A program made the position numbers and the translations under genes. 39,832 nt of DNA. Source: an uncultured Clostridium sp. Lineage in GTDB: Bacteria; Bacillota; Clostridia; Lachnospirales; Lachnospiraceae. The notes under the pieces are model-generated. The model did not search any database and had not been told where the DNA came from. It saw only the letters and a program-made list of their open reading frames with translations. The stretch covers positions 1 through 39,832 of the forward strand of contig CAMEIH010000023.1 of NCBI GenBank assembly GCA_945917985.1, given 5' to 3'. Of this stretch, positions 6,660-14,719 are shown piece by piece (the first letter of the stretch is position 1; each line of letters begins with the position of its first letter).

Positions 6660-8003
6660 ATGATCGAAGAAAAAGAAGATAAAAAAGAAAGTAAAGCAAT
6701 GTCCTATCAGGAAACCATGGAGTATGTGGACAGCCTGCAGGTTTACGGCAGTGTTCCGGGGCTGACCAATATCCGCAATCTCTGTGAGAAGCTTGACAAT
6801 CCCCAGAAGGATCTGAAATTTGTCCACATTGCGGGAACCAACGGAAAGGGGTCTGTTCTCTGTCTCGTCTCTGAGGTTCTCAAGGAAGCAGGGTATGTGA
6901 CCGGCCGTTATGTGTCTCCCACGATTTTTGATTACCGTGAGCGGATACAGATAAATGGGCGGATGATCACCAAAAAAGATTTGTGCATTTATATGACAAG
7001 GCTGAAGGAGGTCTGCTTACAGCTCACGGAGGAAGGAAAACCCCATCCTACGCCCTTTGAAATTGAGACAGCCCTTGCCTTTTTATATTTTAAGGAAAAA
7101 AACTGTGACATTGTGGTTTTGGAAACAGGGATGGGAGGCGAGCTGGATGCCACCAATATCATTGAAAATACGCTGGTGTCCGTGTTTGTGTCCATCAGTC
7201 TTGATCACATGAAGTTTCTGGGAAATACCCTTAAGGAGATTGCAGAAGTGAAATCCGGCATCATTAAGAAGGGGTGCGTTGCGGTGACGGTGCGGCAGGT
7301 ATCGGAGGTCATGGAGGTGCTGGAGGATAAATGCAGGAAAATGGGAGTACAGCTTACCGTGGCTGACCCGGAGAAGGCCACCGGTGTCAGGAGCGGGGCA
7401 GGAAAGCAGAAGTTTACCTATGGAAGCAGGAAGGATATTACCATCAGTCTGATGGGGAGATACCAGATCGATAATGCGGTGACGGCTCTTGAAGCTTTGG
7501 ATGCCCTTTCGGAAAAAGGCTATGCGGTTTCCGAGAGAGCTTTGTACCGTGGATTTTTGAAGGCAGTGTGGCCGGGAAGATTTGAGCTTCTTTCCGGGAA
7601 GCCTGTTTTTATCGCAGACGGAGCGCATAACAGGGACGGTGCAAAAAGGCTTGCGGATTCTGTCCGTTTTTATTTTACAAACAGACGGATTATATATATA
7701 ATGGGAATATTGAGAGATAAGGAGCAGGAGGAGATCATCAGGCAGACCTGTCCATTGGCTGAACAGATTCTGACGGTTCCCACAGGCGGAAGCAGGGGCT
7801 TATCCTCCTATGAGCTGGCCTGTGAGGTAAAAAGGTTTCATCCTTCCGTGACTGCCCTTGACAGTGTGGAGGAAGCGGTGGAACTCAGCTTTCTGATGGC
7901 TGACAAGGATACCGTCATCATTGCTTTCGGATCCCTGTCTTATCTGGGAAAGCTGATCACGGCAGTCAGAAACAGAGACAAGAAAAAAGAAGTGAAAATT
8001 TGA
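6660..8003 (+). CDS. folC: Folylpolyglutamate synthase / dihydrofolate synthase
   Basis: Mur-ligase-type ATP-dependent enzyme that adds glutamate to dihydropteroate and folates. Hallmarks are the P-loop in HIAGTNGKGSVL, the switch region around YVSPTIFDYRERIQING, the acid/metal segment ETGMGGELDATN, SLDHMKFLGNTLKEIAEVKSGIIK and the C-terminal-domain motif PVFIADGAHNRDGAKRL. About 447 residues from the ATG at 6660. The family homology begins at MSYQETMEYVDSL (ATG 6699); the charged 13 residues before it are probably dispensable, and a GTG at 6624 is also possible. None of these starts has a strong ribosome binding site. It is the first gene of a folate operon; folE follows after about 30 bases. 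Confidence 0.94.
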   Translation: MIEEKEDKKESKAMSYQETMEYVDSLQVYGSVPGLTNIRNLCEKLDNPQKDLKFVHIAGTNGKGSVLCLVSEVLKEAGYVTGRYVSPTIFDYRERIQINGRMITKKDLCIYMTRLKEVCLQLTEEGKPHPTPFEIETALAFLYFKEKNCDIVVLETGMGGELDATNIIENTLVSVFVSISLDHMKFLGNTLKEIAEVKSGIIKKGCVAVTVRQVSEVMEVLEDKCRKMGVQLTVADPEKATGVRSGAGKQKFTYGSRKDITISLMGRYQIDNAVTALEALDALSEKGYAVSERALYRGFLKAVWPGRFELLSGKPVFIADGAHNRDGAKRLADSVRFYFTNRRIIYIMGILRDKEQEEIIRQTCPLAEQILTVPTGGSRGLSSYELACEVKRFHPSVTALDSVEEAVELSFLMADKDTVIIAFGSLSYLGKLITAVRNRDKKKEVKI

Positions 8004-8033
8004 CGAATGCGTTAGCATATGAGGATGAACATC

Positions 8034-8591
8034 ATGGTAGATAAAGAGAAAATAAGAGAGGCAGTGAGACTCCTTCTTGAAGGAATCGGTGAGGATGCGG
8101 ACAGGGAAGGACTGAAGGATACCCCGGACCGGGTTGCCAGAATGTATGAGGAGATTTTCGGCGGCATGGATGAGGATCCGAAGGAGCATCTTTTAAAGAC
8201 CTTTACTGCAGACAGCAGCGATATGGTGGTGGAAAAGGATATCACCTTTTATTCCACCTGTGAGCATCATCTGATGCCCTTTTACGGGAAGGCTCATATT
8301 GCCTATATTCCGGATGGAAAAGTGGTAGGCCTTAGCAAGCTGGCAAGAACGGTGGAGGTTTACGCAAGGCGTCCTCAGATCCAGGAGCAGATGACAGCCC
8401 AGATCGCAGATGCCGTTATGGAGCATTTAAAGCCAAAGGGCGTGATGGTGGTGCTCTCCGCAGAGCATATGTGTATGACCATGAGAGGGGTAAAAAAGCC
8501 CGGGAGCAGTACCGTTACCATGGCTTCCAGAGGAGTCTTTTTACAGGAAGAGAGATTGCAGAATCAGTTTCTTTCCATGATCAGGTTTTGA
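8034..8591 (+). CDS. folE: GTP cyclohydrolase I
   Basis: Catalyses GTP to dihydroneopterin triphosphate, the first committed step of folate synthesis. The zinc ligands are present as Cys76 and His79 in [10 protein letters not shown] and Cys147 in [11 protein letters not shown], so this is the canonical zinc-dependent type IA enzyme. At 185 residues it is of normal length. ATG 8034 was chosen over 8019 because GAGGATG lies at the right distance upstream of it, and the family starts near [18 protein letters not shown]. It lies between folC and an HD-domain protein in the folate operon. Confidence 0.96.
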   Translation: MVDKEKIREAVRLLLEGIGEDADREGLKDTPDRVARMYEEIFGGMDEDPKEHLLKTFTADSSDMVVEKDITFYSTCEHHLMPFYGKAHIAYIPDGKVVGLSKLARTVEVYARRPQIQEQMTAQIADAVMEHLKPKGVMVVLSAEHMCMTMRGVKKPGSSTVTMASRGVFLQEERLQNQFLSMIRF

Positions 8592-8655
8592 ACCTGCGGG
8601 GAATAAAACGGATGATGGAGAGACGGTCTGCAGTACCGGAAGGAGAGAAGCGGGT

Positions 8656-9144
8656 TTGGAGATGGAGCGTGTCAACCGGATATTAAAACAGGATTTGTAT
8701 CAGGATTATCTGAAGAAAAATAATCTGGCAGAGAAGGAACGTCAATTCTGTCGTCACAATATGGTTCATTTCCTTGATGTGGCAAGGATTGCCATGATCT
8801 TAAATCAGAAGGAGAACTATGGAATCGAACCGGAGATGATCTATGCGGCAGCACTTCTTCACGATATCGGAAGATGGAAACAGTATCTGGACGGAACCCC
8901 TCATGAGATGGCTAGTGCAGAGCTTGCATCGGAAATCCTTTTTCAATCAGGATTTGACAGTGAGGAAACAAATGTTATCATTGCGGCAATTAAAAGCCAC
9001 AGAGACTTAGGAATCAGGGAAGAGAAGAGCCTTCGGGGTCTGCTGTACCGGGCTGACAAGGCAAGTCGACCCTGTTTTGCCTGTGAGATGGAAAAAGAGT
9101 GTAACTGGAAAAATGAAAGAAAGAACCTGTTATTAAAGGTATAA
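8656..9144 (+). CDS. HD-domain phosphohydrolase in folate operon
   Basis: 162-residue HD-superfamily protein. Metal-binding residues are visible: His34 and His38 in RHNMVHFLDVARI, the His69-Asp70 pair in ALLHDIGRWKQY, His83, His115 in IKSHRD and Asp134 in LYRADKASR. The C-terminus carries a cysteine cluster CFACEMEKEC (Cys140, Cys143, Cys149) that could bind a metal or cluster. The TTG at 8656 sits about ten bases after AGGAG; ATG at 8662 is the alternative. It lies between folE and folP, and no Nudix-type dihydroneopterin-triphosphate pyrophosphatase gene is visible in the operon. A role in removing phosphates from that intermediate is therefore a reasonable inference, not proven. Confidence 0.85.
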   Translation: MEMERVNRILKQDLYQDYLKKNNLAEKERQFCRHNMVHFLDVARIAMILNQKENYGIEPEMIYAAALLHDIGRWKQYLDGTPHEMASAELASEILFQSGFDSEETNVIIAAIKSHRDLGIREEKSLRGLLYRADKASRPCFACEMEKECNWKNERKNLLLKV

Positions 9145-9158
9145 TAGAGGAAAAAGAA

Positions 9159-9965
9159 ATGAAGATCGGCAATCGTGAATTTGATGTGAAAAATCATACT
9201 TATGTCATGGGAATCCTGAATGTAACGCCGGATTCCTTTTCTGACGGCGGAAAATTTAATGAGATGGACAAAGCGTTATTCCATGTGGAGGAAATGCTGA
9301 AGGAGGGAATGGATATTCTGGATATCGGCGGGGAATCCACAAGACCGGGGTATACACTTCTTCCGGCTGAGGAAGAAATTGAGAGAGTAGTGCCGGTGAT
9401 TGAAGCAGTTAAATCAAGATTTGATGTGCCCATATCGCTTGACACCTACAAAAGCAGGGTAGCTCTTGCAGGGATAAAAGCAGGCGTGGATCTGATCAAT
9501 GATATCTGGGGACTAAAATACGATAAGGATATGGCAGGAGTCATCGCTAAGGCGGAGCTTCCCTGCTGCCTTATGCACAACAGAGACAATACCGATTACG
9601 GATGCTTTATGGAGGATGTGGCGGCAGATCTTGCACAGACTATACATCTGGCGAATGAGGCCGGAATCCGTGATGAAAGGATCATTCTGGATCCTGGTGT
9701 GGGCTTTGGCAAGACCTACGAAAATAATCTGGAGATTATCAATCACCTGGAGGAGCTTAAGGTGTTTGGTTATCCTCTTTTGCTTGGCACCAGCAGAAAG
9801 TCGGTGATCGGACTGACGCTTGATCTTCCTGCGACGGACAGAGTGGAGGGAACACTGGTGACCACCGTGTTTGGTGTGTTGAAAGGATGTGCTTTTGTGC
9901 GGGTACATGACATTAAGGAAAATGTGCGGGCCATTAAGATGGCAGAGGCAATTATGAGGGCGTAA
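9159..9965 (+). CDS. folP: Dihydropteroate synthase
   Basis: 268-residue TIM-barrel enzyme joining the pterin pyrophosphate to p-aminobenzoate, the sulfonamide target. Motifs are ILNVTPDSFSDGGKF (pyrophosphate and pABA loop 1), DIGGESTRPGY (loop 2), SLDTYKSRVA, DPGVGFGKT and LLGTSRKSVIG. The length is ordinary and the residues around the sulfonamide site look wild type by eye. GAGGA precedes the ATG, and the gene begins 14 bases after the HD-protein stop; folBK follows after two bases. All catalytic segments are intact. Confidence 0.97.
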   Translation: MKIGNREFDVKNHTYVMGILNVTPDSFSDGGKFNEMDKALFHVEEMLKEGMDILDIGGESTRPGYTLLPAEEEIERVVPVIEAVKSRFDVPISLDTYKSRVALAGIKAGVDLINDIWGLKYDKDMAGVIAKAELPCCLMHNRDNTDYGCFMEDVAADLAQTIHLANEAGIRDERIILDPGVGFGKTYENNLEIINHLEELKVFGYPLLLGTSRKSVIGLTLDLPATDRVEGTLVTTVFGVLKGCAFVRVHDIKENVRAIKMAEAIMRA

Positions 9966-9967
9966 CG

Positions 9968-10801
9968 ATGGACGAGATCAGAATTGAGAATCTGGAAATT
10001 TATGCCGGACATGGCGTGTTTGAGGATGAAAACAGGCTGGGACAGCCCTTTTTTGTTGACATTATCCTATATACAGATACGAGAGCTGCGGGAGAGAGAG
10101 ATGATCTGAGTTTATCTACTCACTATGGAGAGGTGTCTCATCTGGTAAACCGTTTTTTGAAGGAGCATACCTATAAGCTGATTGAAACTGCTGCCGAGAA
10201 AGCGGTGGAGCAGATTCTGCTCCATTTTCCTCTGGTGCAAAGCCTTGATCTGGAGATCAGAAAGCCCAAAGCACCCATAGGGCTTCCCTTCGGTTCCGTT
10301 TCCGTAAAGATTCATCGGGGATGGAAAAAGGCATATCTTGGCATCGGCTCCAATCTGGGAGATAAGGAAGCGTATATGGAGAATGCCGTTTCCAAATTAA
10401 AAGCAGATAAGAAAATAAGAGCGGTAAGGACATCTGACTGGATCGTGACGAAGCCCTACGGCGGTGTTGAGCAGGATGATTTCTTAAACGGCGCCATTTC
10501 TCTGGAAACCCTGTATTCTCCTTCGGAGCTTTTACATTTGCTGCAATCTGTCGAAAAAGAAGCGGGAAGAGAGCGGAAAATCCATTGGGGACCGAGAACC
10601 CTTGATCTTGACATTTTATTTTATGAGGATTTCATTTCTGATGAGGCAGAACTCATGGTGCCCCATCCCGATATGCAAAACCGGGAGTTTGTGCTAAGAC
10701 CTCTTGATCAGCTATGTCCCTATTATGAGCATCCCCTTTTACACAAAACCGTGAGACAGATGCTTAAGGAATTGGAAGAGAAGCCGGAACGAGAGCTTTA
10801 G
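9968..10801 (+). CDS. folK: FolB-FolK fusion: dihydroneopterin aldolase / HPPK
   Basis: Bifunctional 277-residue enzyme. Residues 1 to ~115 are a FolB dihydroneopterin aldolase (IENLEIYAGHGVFEDENRLGQPF, then ETAAEKAVEQILLHFP and the C-terminal KAPIGLPFGSVSVKI strand). From about residue 118 a HPPK domain starts with AYLGIGSNLGDKEAYM and carries the ATP and magnesium motif GPRTLDLDILFYED and the PHPDMQNREFVLRPL tail. It converts dihydroneopterin to the hydroxymethyl-dihydropterin and pyrophosphorylates it to supply FolP. FolB-FolK fusions are common in Firmicutes and other bacteria. GAGGG precedes the ATG, which is two bases after the folP stop, so translation is probably coupled. Confidence 0.95.
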   Translation: MDEIRIENLEIYAGHGVFEDENRLGQPFFVDIILYTDTRAAGERDDLSLSTHYGEVSHLVNRFLKEHTYKLIETAAEKAVEQILLHFPLVQSLDLEIRKPKAPIGLPFGSVSVKIHRGWKKAYLGIGSNLGDKEAYMENAVSKLKADKKIRAVRTSDWIVTKPYGGVEQDDFLNGAISLETLYSPSELLHLLQSVEKEAGRERKIHWGPRTLDLDILFYEDFISDEAELMVPHPDMQNREFVLRPLDQLCPYYEHPLLHKTVRQMLKELEEKPEREL

Positions 10802-10817
10802 AACGGAGACAGAAAAG

Positions 10818-11018
10818 ATGACGAAACAAAAGAAAAACAAACCGGCAGGTACCTGTGAACAGTGCAACAATTATGTCTATGACGAGGATTATGACTGTTA
10901 TACCTGTGAGATGGATCTGGATGAAGATGAGATGGCGAAATTTCTTGCTGATGAATGGAAGGACTGTCCTTACTACCAGCCCGGTGACGAGTATCTGGTA
11001 GTAAGAAAGCAGATGTAA
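10818..11018 (+). CDS. Small Cys-rich protein, DUF6472-like
   Basis: 66-residue acidic protein with five cysteines: CEQC (residues 13-16), CYTC (27-30) and a later CPYY. Two C-x2-C knuckles followed by DLDEDEM suggest a metal-binding microprotein, probably zinc, or a redox-cluster ligand set. The pattern resembles DUF6472 in Lachnospiraceae, which has no known function. The last folate gene ends 16 bases upstream, so it is likely co-transcribed with the folate operon. It is convergent with the DUF5050-like gene, with only 18 bases between stops and no clear terminator. Confidence 0.75.
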   Translation: MTKQKKNKPAGTCEQCNNYVYDEDYDCYTCEMDLDEDEMAKFLADEWKDCPYYQPGDEYLVVRKQM

Positions 11019-11036
11019 CAGCATTGATAAACCAAA

Positions 11037-12065
11037 TTATTCCCCAAGGGCAGCGTCCCTGGCGGCAGTGAAGGCTGTCACGTTTACAGCGCCCTCTGAG
11101 GGGGTGTGATAAACAGGCACGTCACTGTTAAATTCGTTGAAATATACATAATTCGAGGTGATATTAATATTTTCATAGATACCCTCGGCTACCACTTCAG
11201 GCTCACTGCCATCCAGTCTCATCCGCATAAGGGCAGGAGCGTCCGTGTCGTTCTTTTGATAATAGATATAAGAATTTCCCACATTAAAACTGTCGGCTCT
11301 GTCGTGGGTTAAGACCTCTACAGTCTGTTCAGAGAGAGAGTAGCGGCAGATTCTGTAATTTTCTCCCACGTCCATATAGTAGATATAGCCGTTCTGATAG
11401 ACCGGATACCATAGGTTTCCTTCATAGACAGTGGAGGAAGTGTCTGTTCTTGTGTCAAGGGCATACAGATAATGATCCTTATTCTGACCGTTGTAATAAA
11501 TGATTCCGTTGTTGCAGGCAGCAGGATTGATGATTTCGTCGGAGACCAGTATATTTTCGGATTTGTCTGTTTTTAATTTATAAAATTTGGTGAAATCCTG
11601 ATTATTGTATCTCTGATAGTAAAGATAATCTCCTACAAGCTGCATGGTCACACAGCCGTCACGGACAAGACAGACGGAAGTTTTGCCGTTTGTTTTTGTA
11701 CGGTACACACCGTAGGTGCGGAGCATGTAGCCGAATCCGGTTCCGCTGTCTGCGGTATCCATAAAATAGTAAAGATAATCACCGGCGGCATTGATGGAGG
11801 AGATGTTTCCCGTAACCAGCTTTTTTAATTCGGTCTCATCCGTATTCATGGAATAAAGGCAGCCGTTGTCGTAGGCGTTGGAGAAATATACCTTTCCGTC
11901 AAGCTCGCAGAAAAGACCGTGATTATTTAAATTACCGGCAGTGTTTCCCGTTACGGAAATATCATTCGAAGGGATCCTGTCTCTCAGGGAAGAGATGATA
12001 AGCGTAACGGTCAAAAAAAGGATCAGGAGTGCCGGAAAGAGGATGTATTTCCAATTTTTTTTCAT
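11037..12065 (-). CDS. Anchored beta-propeller-like protein, DUF5050-like
   Basis: 342-residue protein with a short charged N-terminus (MKKNWKY) and one long hydrophobic segment (ILFPALLILFLTVTLIISSL), so it is probably a membrane-anchored extracytoplasmic protein. The remainder is a series of similar blades with Y-Y or Y-F strands: GDYLYYFMDT, GDYLYYQRY, NNGIIYYNGQ, QNGYIYYMDVG, GNSYIYYQKND and SNYVYFNEF, typical of DUF5050-type propellers. The start was placed at the ATG with AAGGAG about eight bases upstream; the longer frame lacks a signal sequence. It has a clear promoter at 12108-12136. Ligand unknown. The opening open frame upstream overlaps the pheA promoter region and is rejected. 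Confidence 0.85.
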   Translation of the reverse strand: MKKNWKYILFPALLILFLTVTLIISSLRDRIPSNDISVTGNTAGNLNNHGLFCELDGKVYFSNAYDNGCLYSMNTDETELKKLVTGNISSINAAGDYLYYFMDTADSGTGFGYMLRTYGVYRTKTNGKTSVCLVRDGCVTMQLVGDYLYYQRYNNQDFTKFYKLKTDKSENILVSDEIINPAACNNGIIYYNGQNKDHYLYALDTRTDTSSTVYEGNLWYPVYQNGYIYYMDVGENYRICRYSLSEQTVEVLTHDRADSFNVGNSYIYYQKNDTDAPALMRMRLDGSEPEVVAEGIYENINITSNYVYFNEFNSDVPVYHTPSEGAVNVTAFTAARDAALGE

Positions 12066-12107
12066 AAGCTTCGCTCCTTTATGCAAAACCAGATTGTTGT
12101 TGCTTTT

Positions 12108-12136
12108 ATTATAGTGAACACGGCGGACAGATGCAA
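12108..12136 (-). promoter_or_regulatory. Promoter of the DUF5050-like gene
   Basis: On the minus strand, TTGCAT (12136-12131), a 17-base spacer and a perfect TATAAT (12113-12108), about 40 bases before the start codon. Confidence 0.8.
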
Positions 12137-12190
12137 GGGTAAAAGACGGTTCATGCACCGGCTTTATGCGGTAAAAAGTGAGTAAACTGC

Positions 12191-12219
12191 TTGCATACAC
12201 ATACTGTTTGGTATAAAAT
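12191..12219 (+). promoter_or_regulatory. Probable promoter of the pheA operon
   Basis: TTGCAT (12191-12196) and TAAAAT (12214-12219) with a 17-base spacer, 50 bases before the pheA start. The overlapping TATAAA (12212-12217) would give a 15-base spacer. It is divergent from the DUF5050-like promoter. No T-box or aromatic-amino-acid leader structure was recognised. Confidence 0.55.
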
Positions 12220-12268
12220 TATCGTAATATTTTGTGATAAAAAACGAACAGAGGAAAGGATTGTAGTC

Positions 12269-13396
12269 ATGGATTTACTTGAGCTTCGCGGCCAGATTGA
12301 TGAGATTGATCAGCAGATCGTTGCGCTTTATGAAAAAAGAATGGAGGTTTCAAAGCAGGTAGCAGAATATAAAATTGAAACCGGAAAGAGAGTCTTTGAC
12401 AAAGCAAGAGAGGAAGAGAAAATACAGAAGGTAAAATCTCTGACCCACAATGATTTTAACAGTCATGGGATCGAGGAGCTTTTTGAGCAGATCATGTGTA
12501 TGAGCAGGAAACTGCAGTATCAGCTTATTTCAGAACACGGGGGGTTAAATAAGCTTCCTTTTATTAAAGTGGATTGTCTGGAAACCCAGAAGGCGAGAGT
12601 GGTATTTCAGGGAGCGGAAGGAGCCTATTCCCAGGCTGCCATGCATCAGTATTTCGGCGATCAGATCGACAGCTTTCATGTGGATACCTTCCGGGATGCG
12701 ATGATGGCGATCGATGAGGGAAGCGCTGATTTTGCCGTGCTCCCCATAGAAAATTCCACAGCGGGCATGGTCAGTGAGATCTATGATCTTTTGGTGGAGT
12801 TTGAAAACTATATTGTGGGAGAACAGATCATCAAGATAGAGCATTGTCTGATGGCTGTTCCGGGAACGGAGCTTTCCGATATCAAAACAGTTTATTCCCA
12901 TCCCCAGTCTCTGATGCAGTCGGCAAGATTCTTAAATACCCATCCGGACTGGCGCCAGATCAGTATGCAGAACAACGCTTTTGCGGCAAGAAAGGTTGCG
13001 GATGAGAAGGATAAGACCCAGGCTGCCATCGCCAGTGAATATGCGGCAAAGCTTTACGGTCTTGAAATTTTGAAAAAGGGCGTAAATCAGTCGGATACCA
13101 ATTCCACCCGTTTTATTATTGTGACCAATCAGAAGATCTTTTTAAAAGATGCAAAGAAGGTCAGCATATGTTTTGAGGTTGCCCATGAGAGCGGTTCCCT
13201 TTACCATATGCTTTCCCATTTTATTTATAACAATCTGAATATGAACAGGATTGAGAGCCGTCCCATTGAAAACAGAAACTGGGAATACCGTTTCTTTATC
13301 GATTTTGACGGGAATCTTTCCGACAGTGCCGTGAAGAATGCACTGCGGGGACTTCGGGAAGAAGCCAGAAATATGAAAATACTTGGAAACTATTAA
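12269..13396 (+). CDS. pheA: Chorismate mutase / prephenate dehydratase (P-protein)
   Basis: 375-residue bifunctional enzyme of phenylalanine synthesis. Residues 1 to ~90 are an AroQ-type chorismate mutase (LRGQIDEIDQQIVALYEKRMEVSKQVAEYK). A prephenate dehydratase domain starts near VVFQGAEGAYSQAA and includes LPIENSTAGMVSEIYDLL and NSTRFIIV, the catalytic T-R-F element. A C-terminal ACT domain follows (SICFEVAHESGSLYHMLSHF, ending with the phenylalanine-site ESRP). The start was set at the ATG with GAGGAAAGGA upstream; the longer frame would add residues unlike the family. It is the first gene of a run that continues into the DUF815-polyphosphate genes. Feedback inhibition by phenylalanine is family knowledge. 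Confidence 0.96.
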   Translation: MDLLELRGQIDEIDQQIVALYEKRMEVSKQVAEYKIETGKRVFDKAREEEKIQKVKSLTHNDFNSHGIEELFEQIMCMSRKLQYQLISEHGGLNKLPFIKVDCLETQKARVVFQGAEGAYSQAAMHQYFGDQIDSFHVDTFRDAMMAIDEGSADFAVLPIENSTAGMVSEIYDLLVEFENYIVGEQIIKIEHCLMAVPGTELSDIKTVYSHPQSLMQSARFLNTHPDWRQISMQNNAFAARKVADEKDKTQAAIASEYAAKLYGLEILKKGVNQSDTNSTRFIIVTNQKIFLKDAKKVSICFEVAHESGSLYHMLSHFIYNNLNMNRIESRPIENRNWEYRFFIDFDGNLSDSAVKNALRGLREEARNMKILGNY

Positions 13397-13414
13397 GCAG
13401 CAGGGGATAAGAAT

Positions 13415-14716
13415 ATGAGAGAACAGGAACTGATCGTATACAAGGATTTTACGGAGGAGGAAGGCCGGATTTTATATGATATGGTCTTTCTGATGGAGCA
13501 CTACAAGGATGAATATTACAATAAGGAAGACCTTTGTGCACTTCTCTACGAGTGCATTCACAGCCTTCTGGAGATGGCAGGCAACCACGGCTTTTACGGG
13601 AATCTGTGGCACTGTTATCTGACAAATCTTCTTGTGAACAATGAGAACAGCTACAGCAAGGCTTGCGAGATCAGAGGGGAAGTGGAGGGCACCATCAACC
13701 GGGCGGTGCTTCATGATATCGTTATTTTCAAAGAATTTTATGATTATGATTTTTCAGATATGACAGAGACACTTTCAGTGGACAGTTTTGATCTGATTAC
13801 GGATTATCAAAGCAGCGACAGTGAGAGTAAGGTTTACAACAGCCGTATCCGCGAGAGAATCTGCTCTCTTGCGGTGAAATTTACAAAGGATCACACACCC
13901 GAGGAGATGAAAGCCACACTGACAGAATTTTATAAGGATTACGGCGTGGGAAAATTCGGACTGCACAAGGCGTTCCGTGTTGTCCATGACGAGAACGGTG
14001 TGCAGATTGTGCCGATCCAGAATATTGCCCATGTCTATCTGGATGATCTTGTGGGCTATGAGATTCCCAAACGGAAGCTGATCGAGAACACGGAAGCCTT
14101 TGTGGAGGGAAGAAAAGCAAACAACTGTCTGCTTTTTGGCGATGCGGGAACCGGTAAGTCTTCCAGCATCAAGGCCATTGCTAATGAGTATTATGAAAAG
14201 GGCCTTCGCATCATAGAGGTTTACAAGCATCAGTTTCAGGACCTGAATGATGTGATCACCCAGGTGAAGAATCGAAATTACAAGTTTATCATTTATATGG
14301 ATGATTTGAGCTTTGAGGATTTTGAGATTGAGTATAAATATCTGAAGGCGGTGATCGAGGGAGGACTTGAGAAGAAACCGAAGAATGTGTTGATCTACGC
14401 AACCTCCAACCGTCGCCATCTGGTGAGAGAGAAGTTCAGTGACAAGGAGGAGAGAAGGGATGACCTTCATGCCTCCGACACCGTACAGGAAAAGCTTTCC
14501 CTGGTGTCCAGATTTGGTGTCACTATTTTCTTTGCGGCACCTGATAAGAAGGAGTTTCAGAACATTGTGAAGGTTCTGGCAGAGCGCTACGGCGTAACGA
14601 TGCAGGAGGACGAGCTTCTGCTGGAGGCCAATAAATGGGAGCTTGCCCACGGCGGCCTGTCCGGCAGAACGGCACAGCAGTTTATCGACTATCTTTTAGG
14701 GAAAAAGGAAGTGTAG
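13415..14716 (+). CDS. DUF815-family AAA-type ATPase
   Basis: 433-residue cytoplasmic ATPase. The N-terminal ~210 residues are helical and of unknown fold. The C-terminal AAA domain has LLFGDAGTGKSSS (Walker A, residues ~241-249), IIYMDDLSFEDF (Walker B-like), NVLIYATSNRRHL (sensor 1) and a C-terminal helical part ending LSGRTAQQFIDYLL. The RDDLHASDTVQEKLSLVSRFGVTIFF stretch is the usual DUF815 signature. It is 18 bases after pheA and three bases before the Ppx gene. DUF815 has no established role; proximity to ppx and ppk suggests a link with polyphosphate or stress metabolism, which is inference. Confidence 0.9.
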   Translation: MREQELIVYKDFTEEEGRILYDMVFLMEHYKDEYYNKEDLCALLYECIHSLLEMAGNHGFYGNLWHCYLTNLLVNNENSYSKACEIRGEVEGTINRAVLHDIVIFKEFYDYDFSDMTETLSVDSFDLITDYQSSDSESKVYNSRIRERICSLAVKFTKDHTPEEMKATLTEFYKDYGVGKFGLHKAFRVVHDENGVQIVPIQNIAHVYLDDLVGYEIPKRKLIENTEAFVEGRKANNCLLFGDAGTGKSSSIKAIANEYYEKGLRIIEVYKHQFQDLNDVITQVKNRNYKFIIYMDDLSFEDFEIEYKYLKAVIEGGLEKKPKNVLIYATSNRRHLVREKFSDKEERRDDLHASDTVQEKLSLVSRFGVTIFFAAPDKKEFQNIVKVLAERYGVTMQEDELLLEANKWELAHGGLSGRTAQQFIDYLLGKKEV

Positions 14717-14719
14717 ACT

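Noticed and set aside
12066-12268. T-box or aromatic leader upstream of pheA
   Set aside because: No T-box core sequence, no tandem Phe codons in a leader peptide and no terminator-antiterminator pair were found.
13775-14650. Long antisense open frame opposite the DUF815 gene (291 codons)
   Set aside because: It mirrors a real coding strand, lacks a ribosome binding site and family motifs, and is expected from codon composition.
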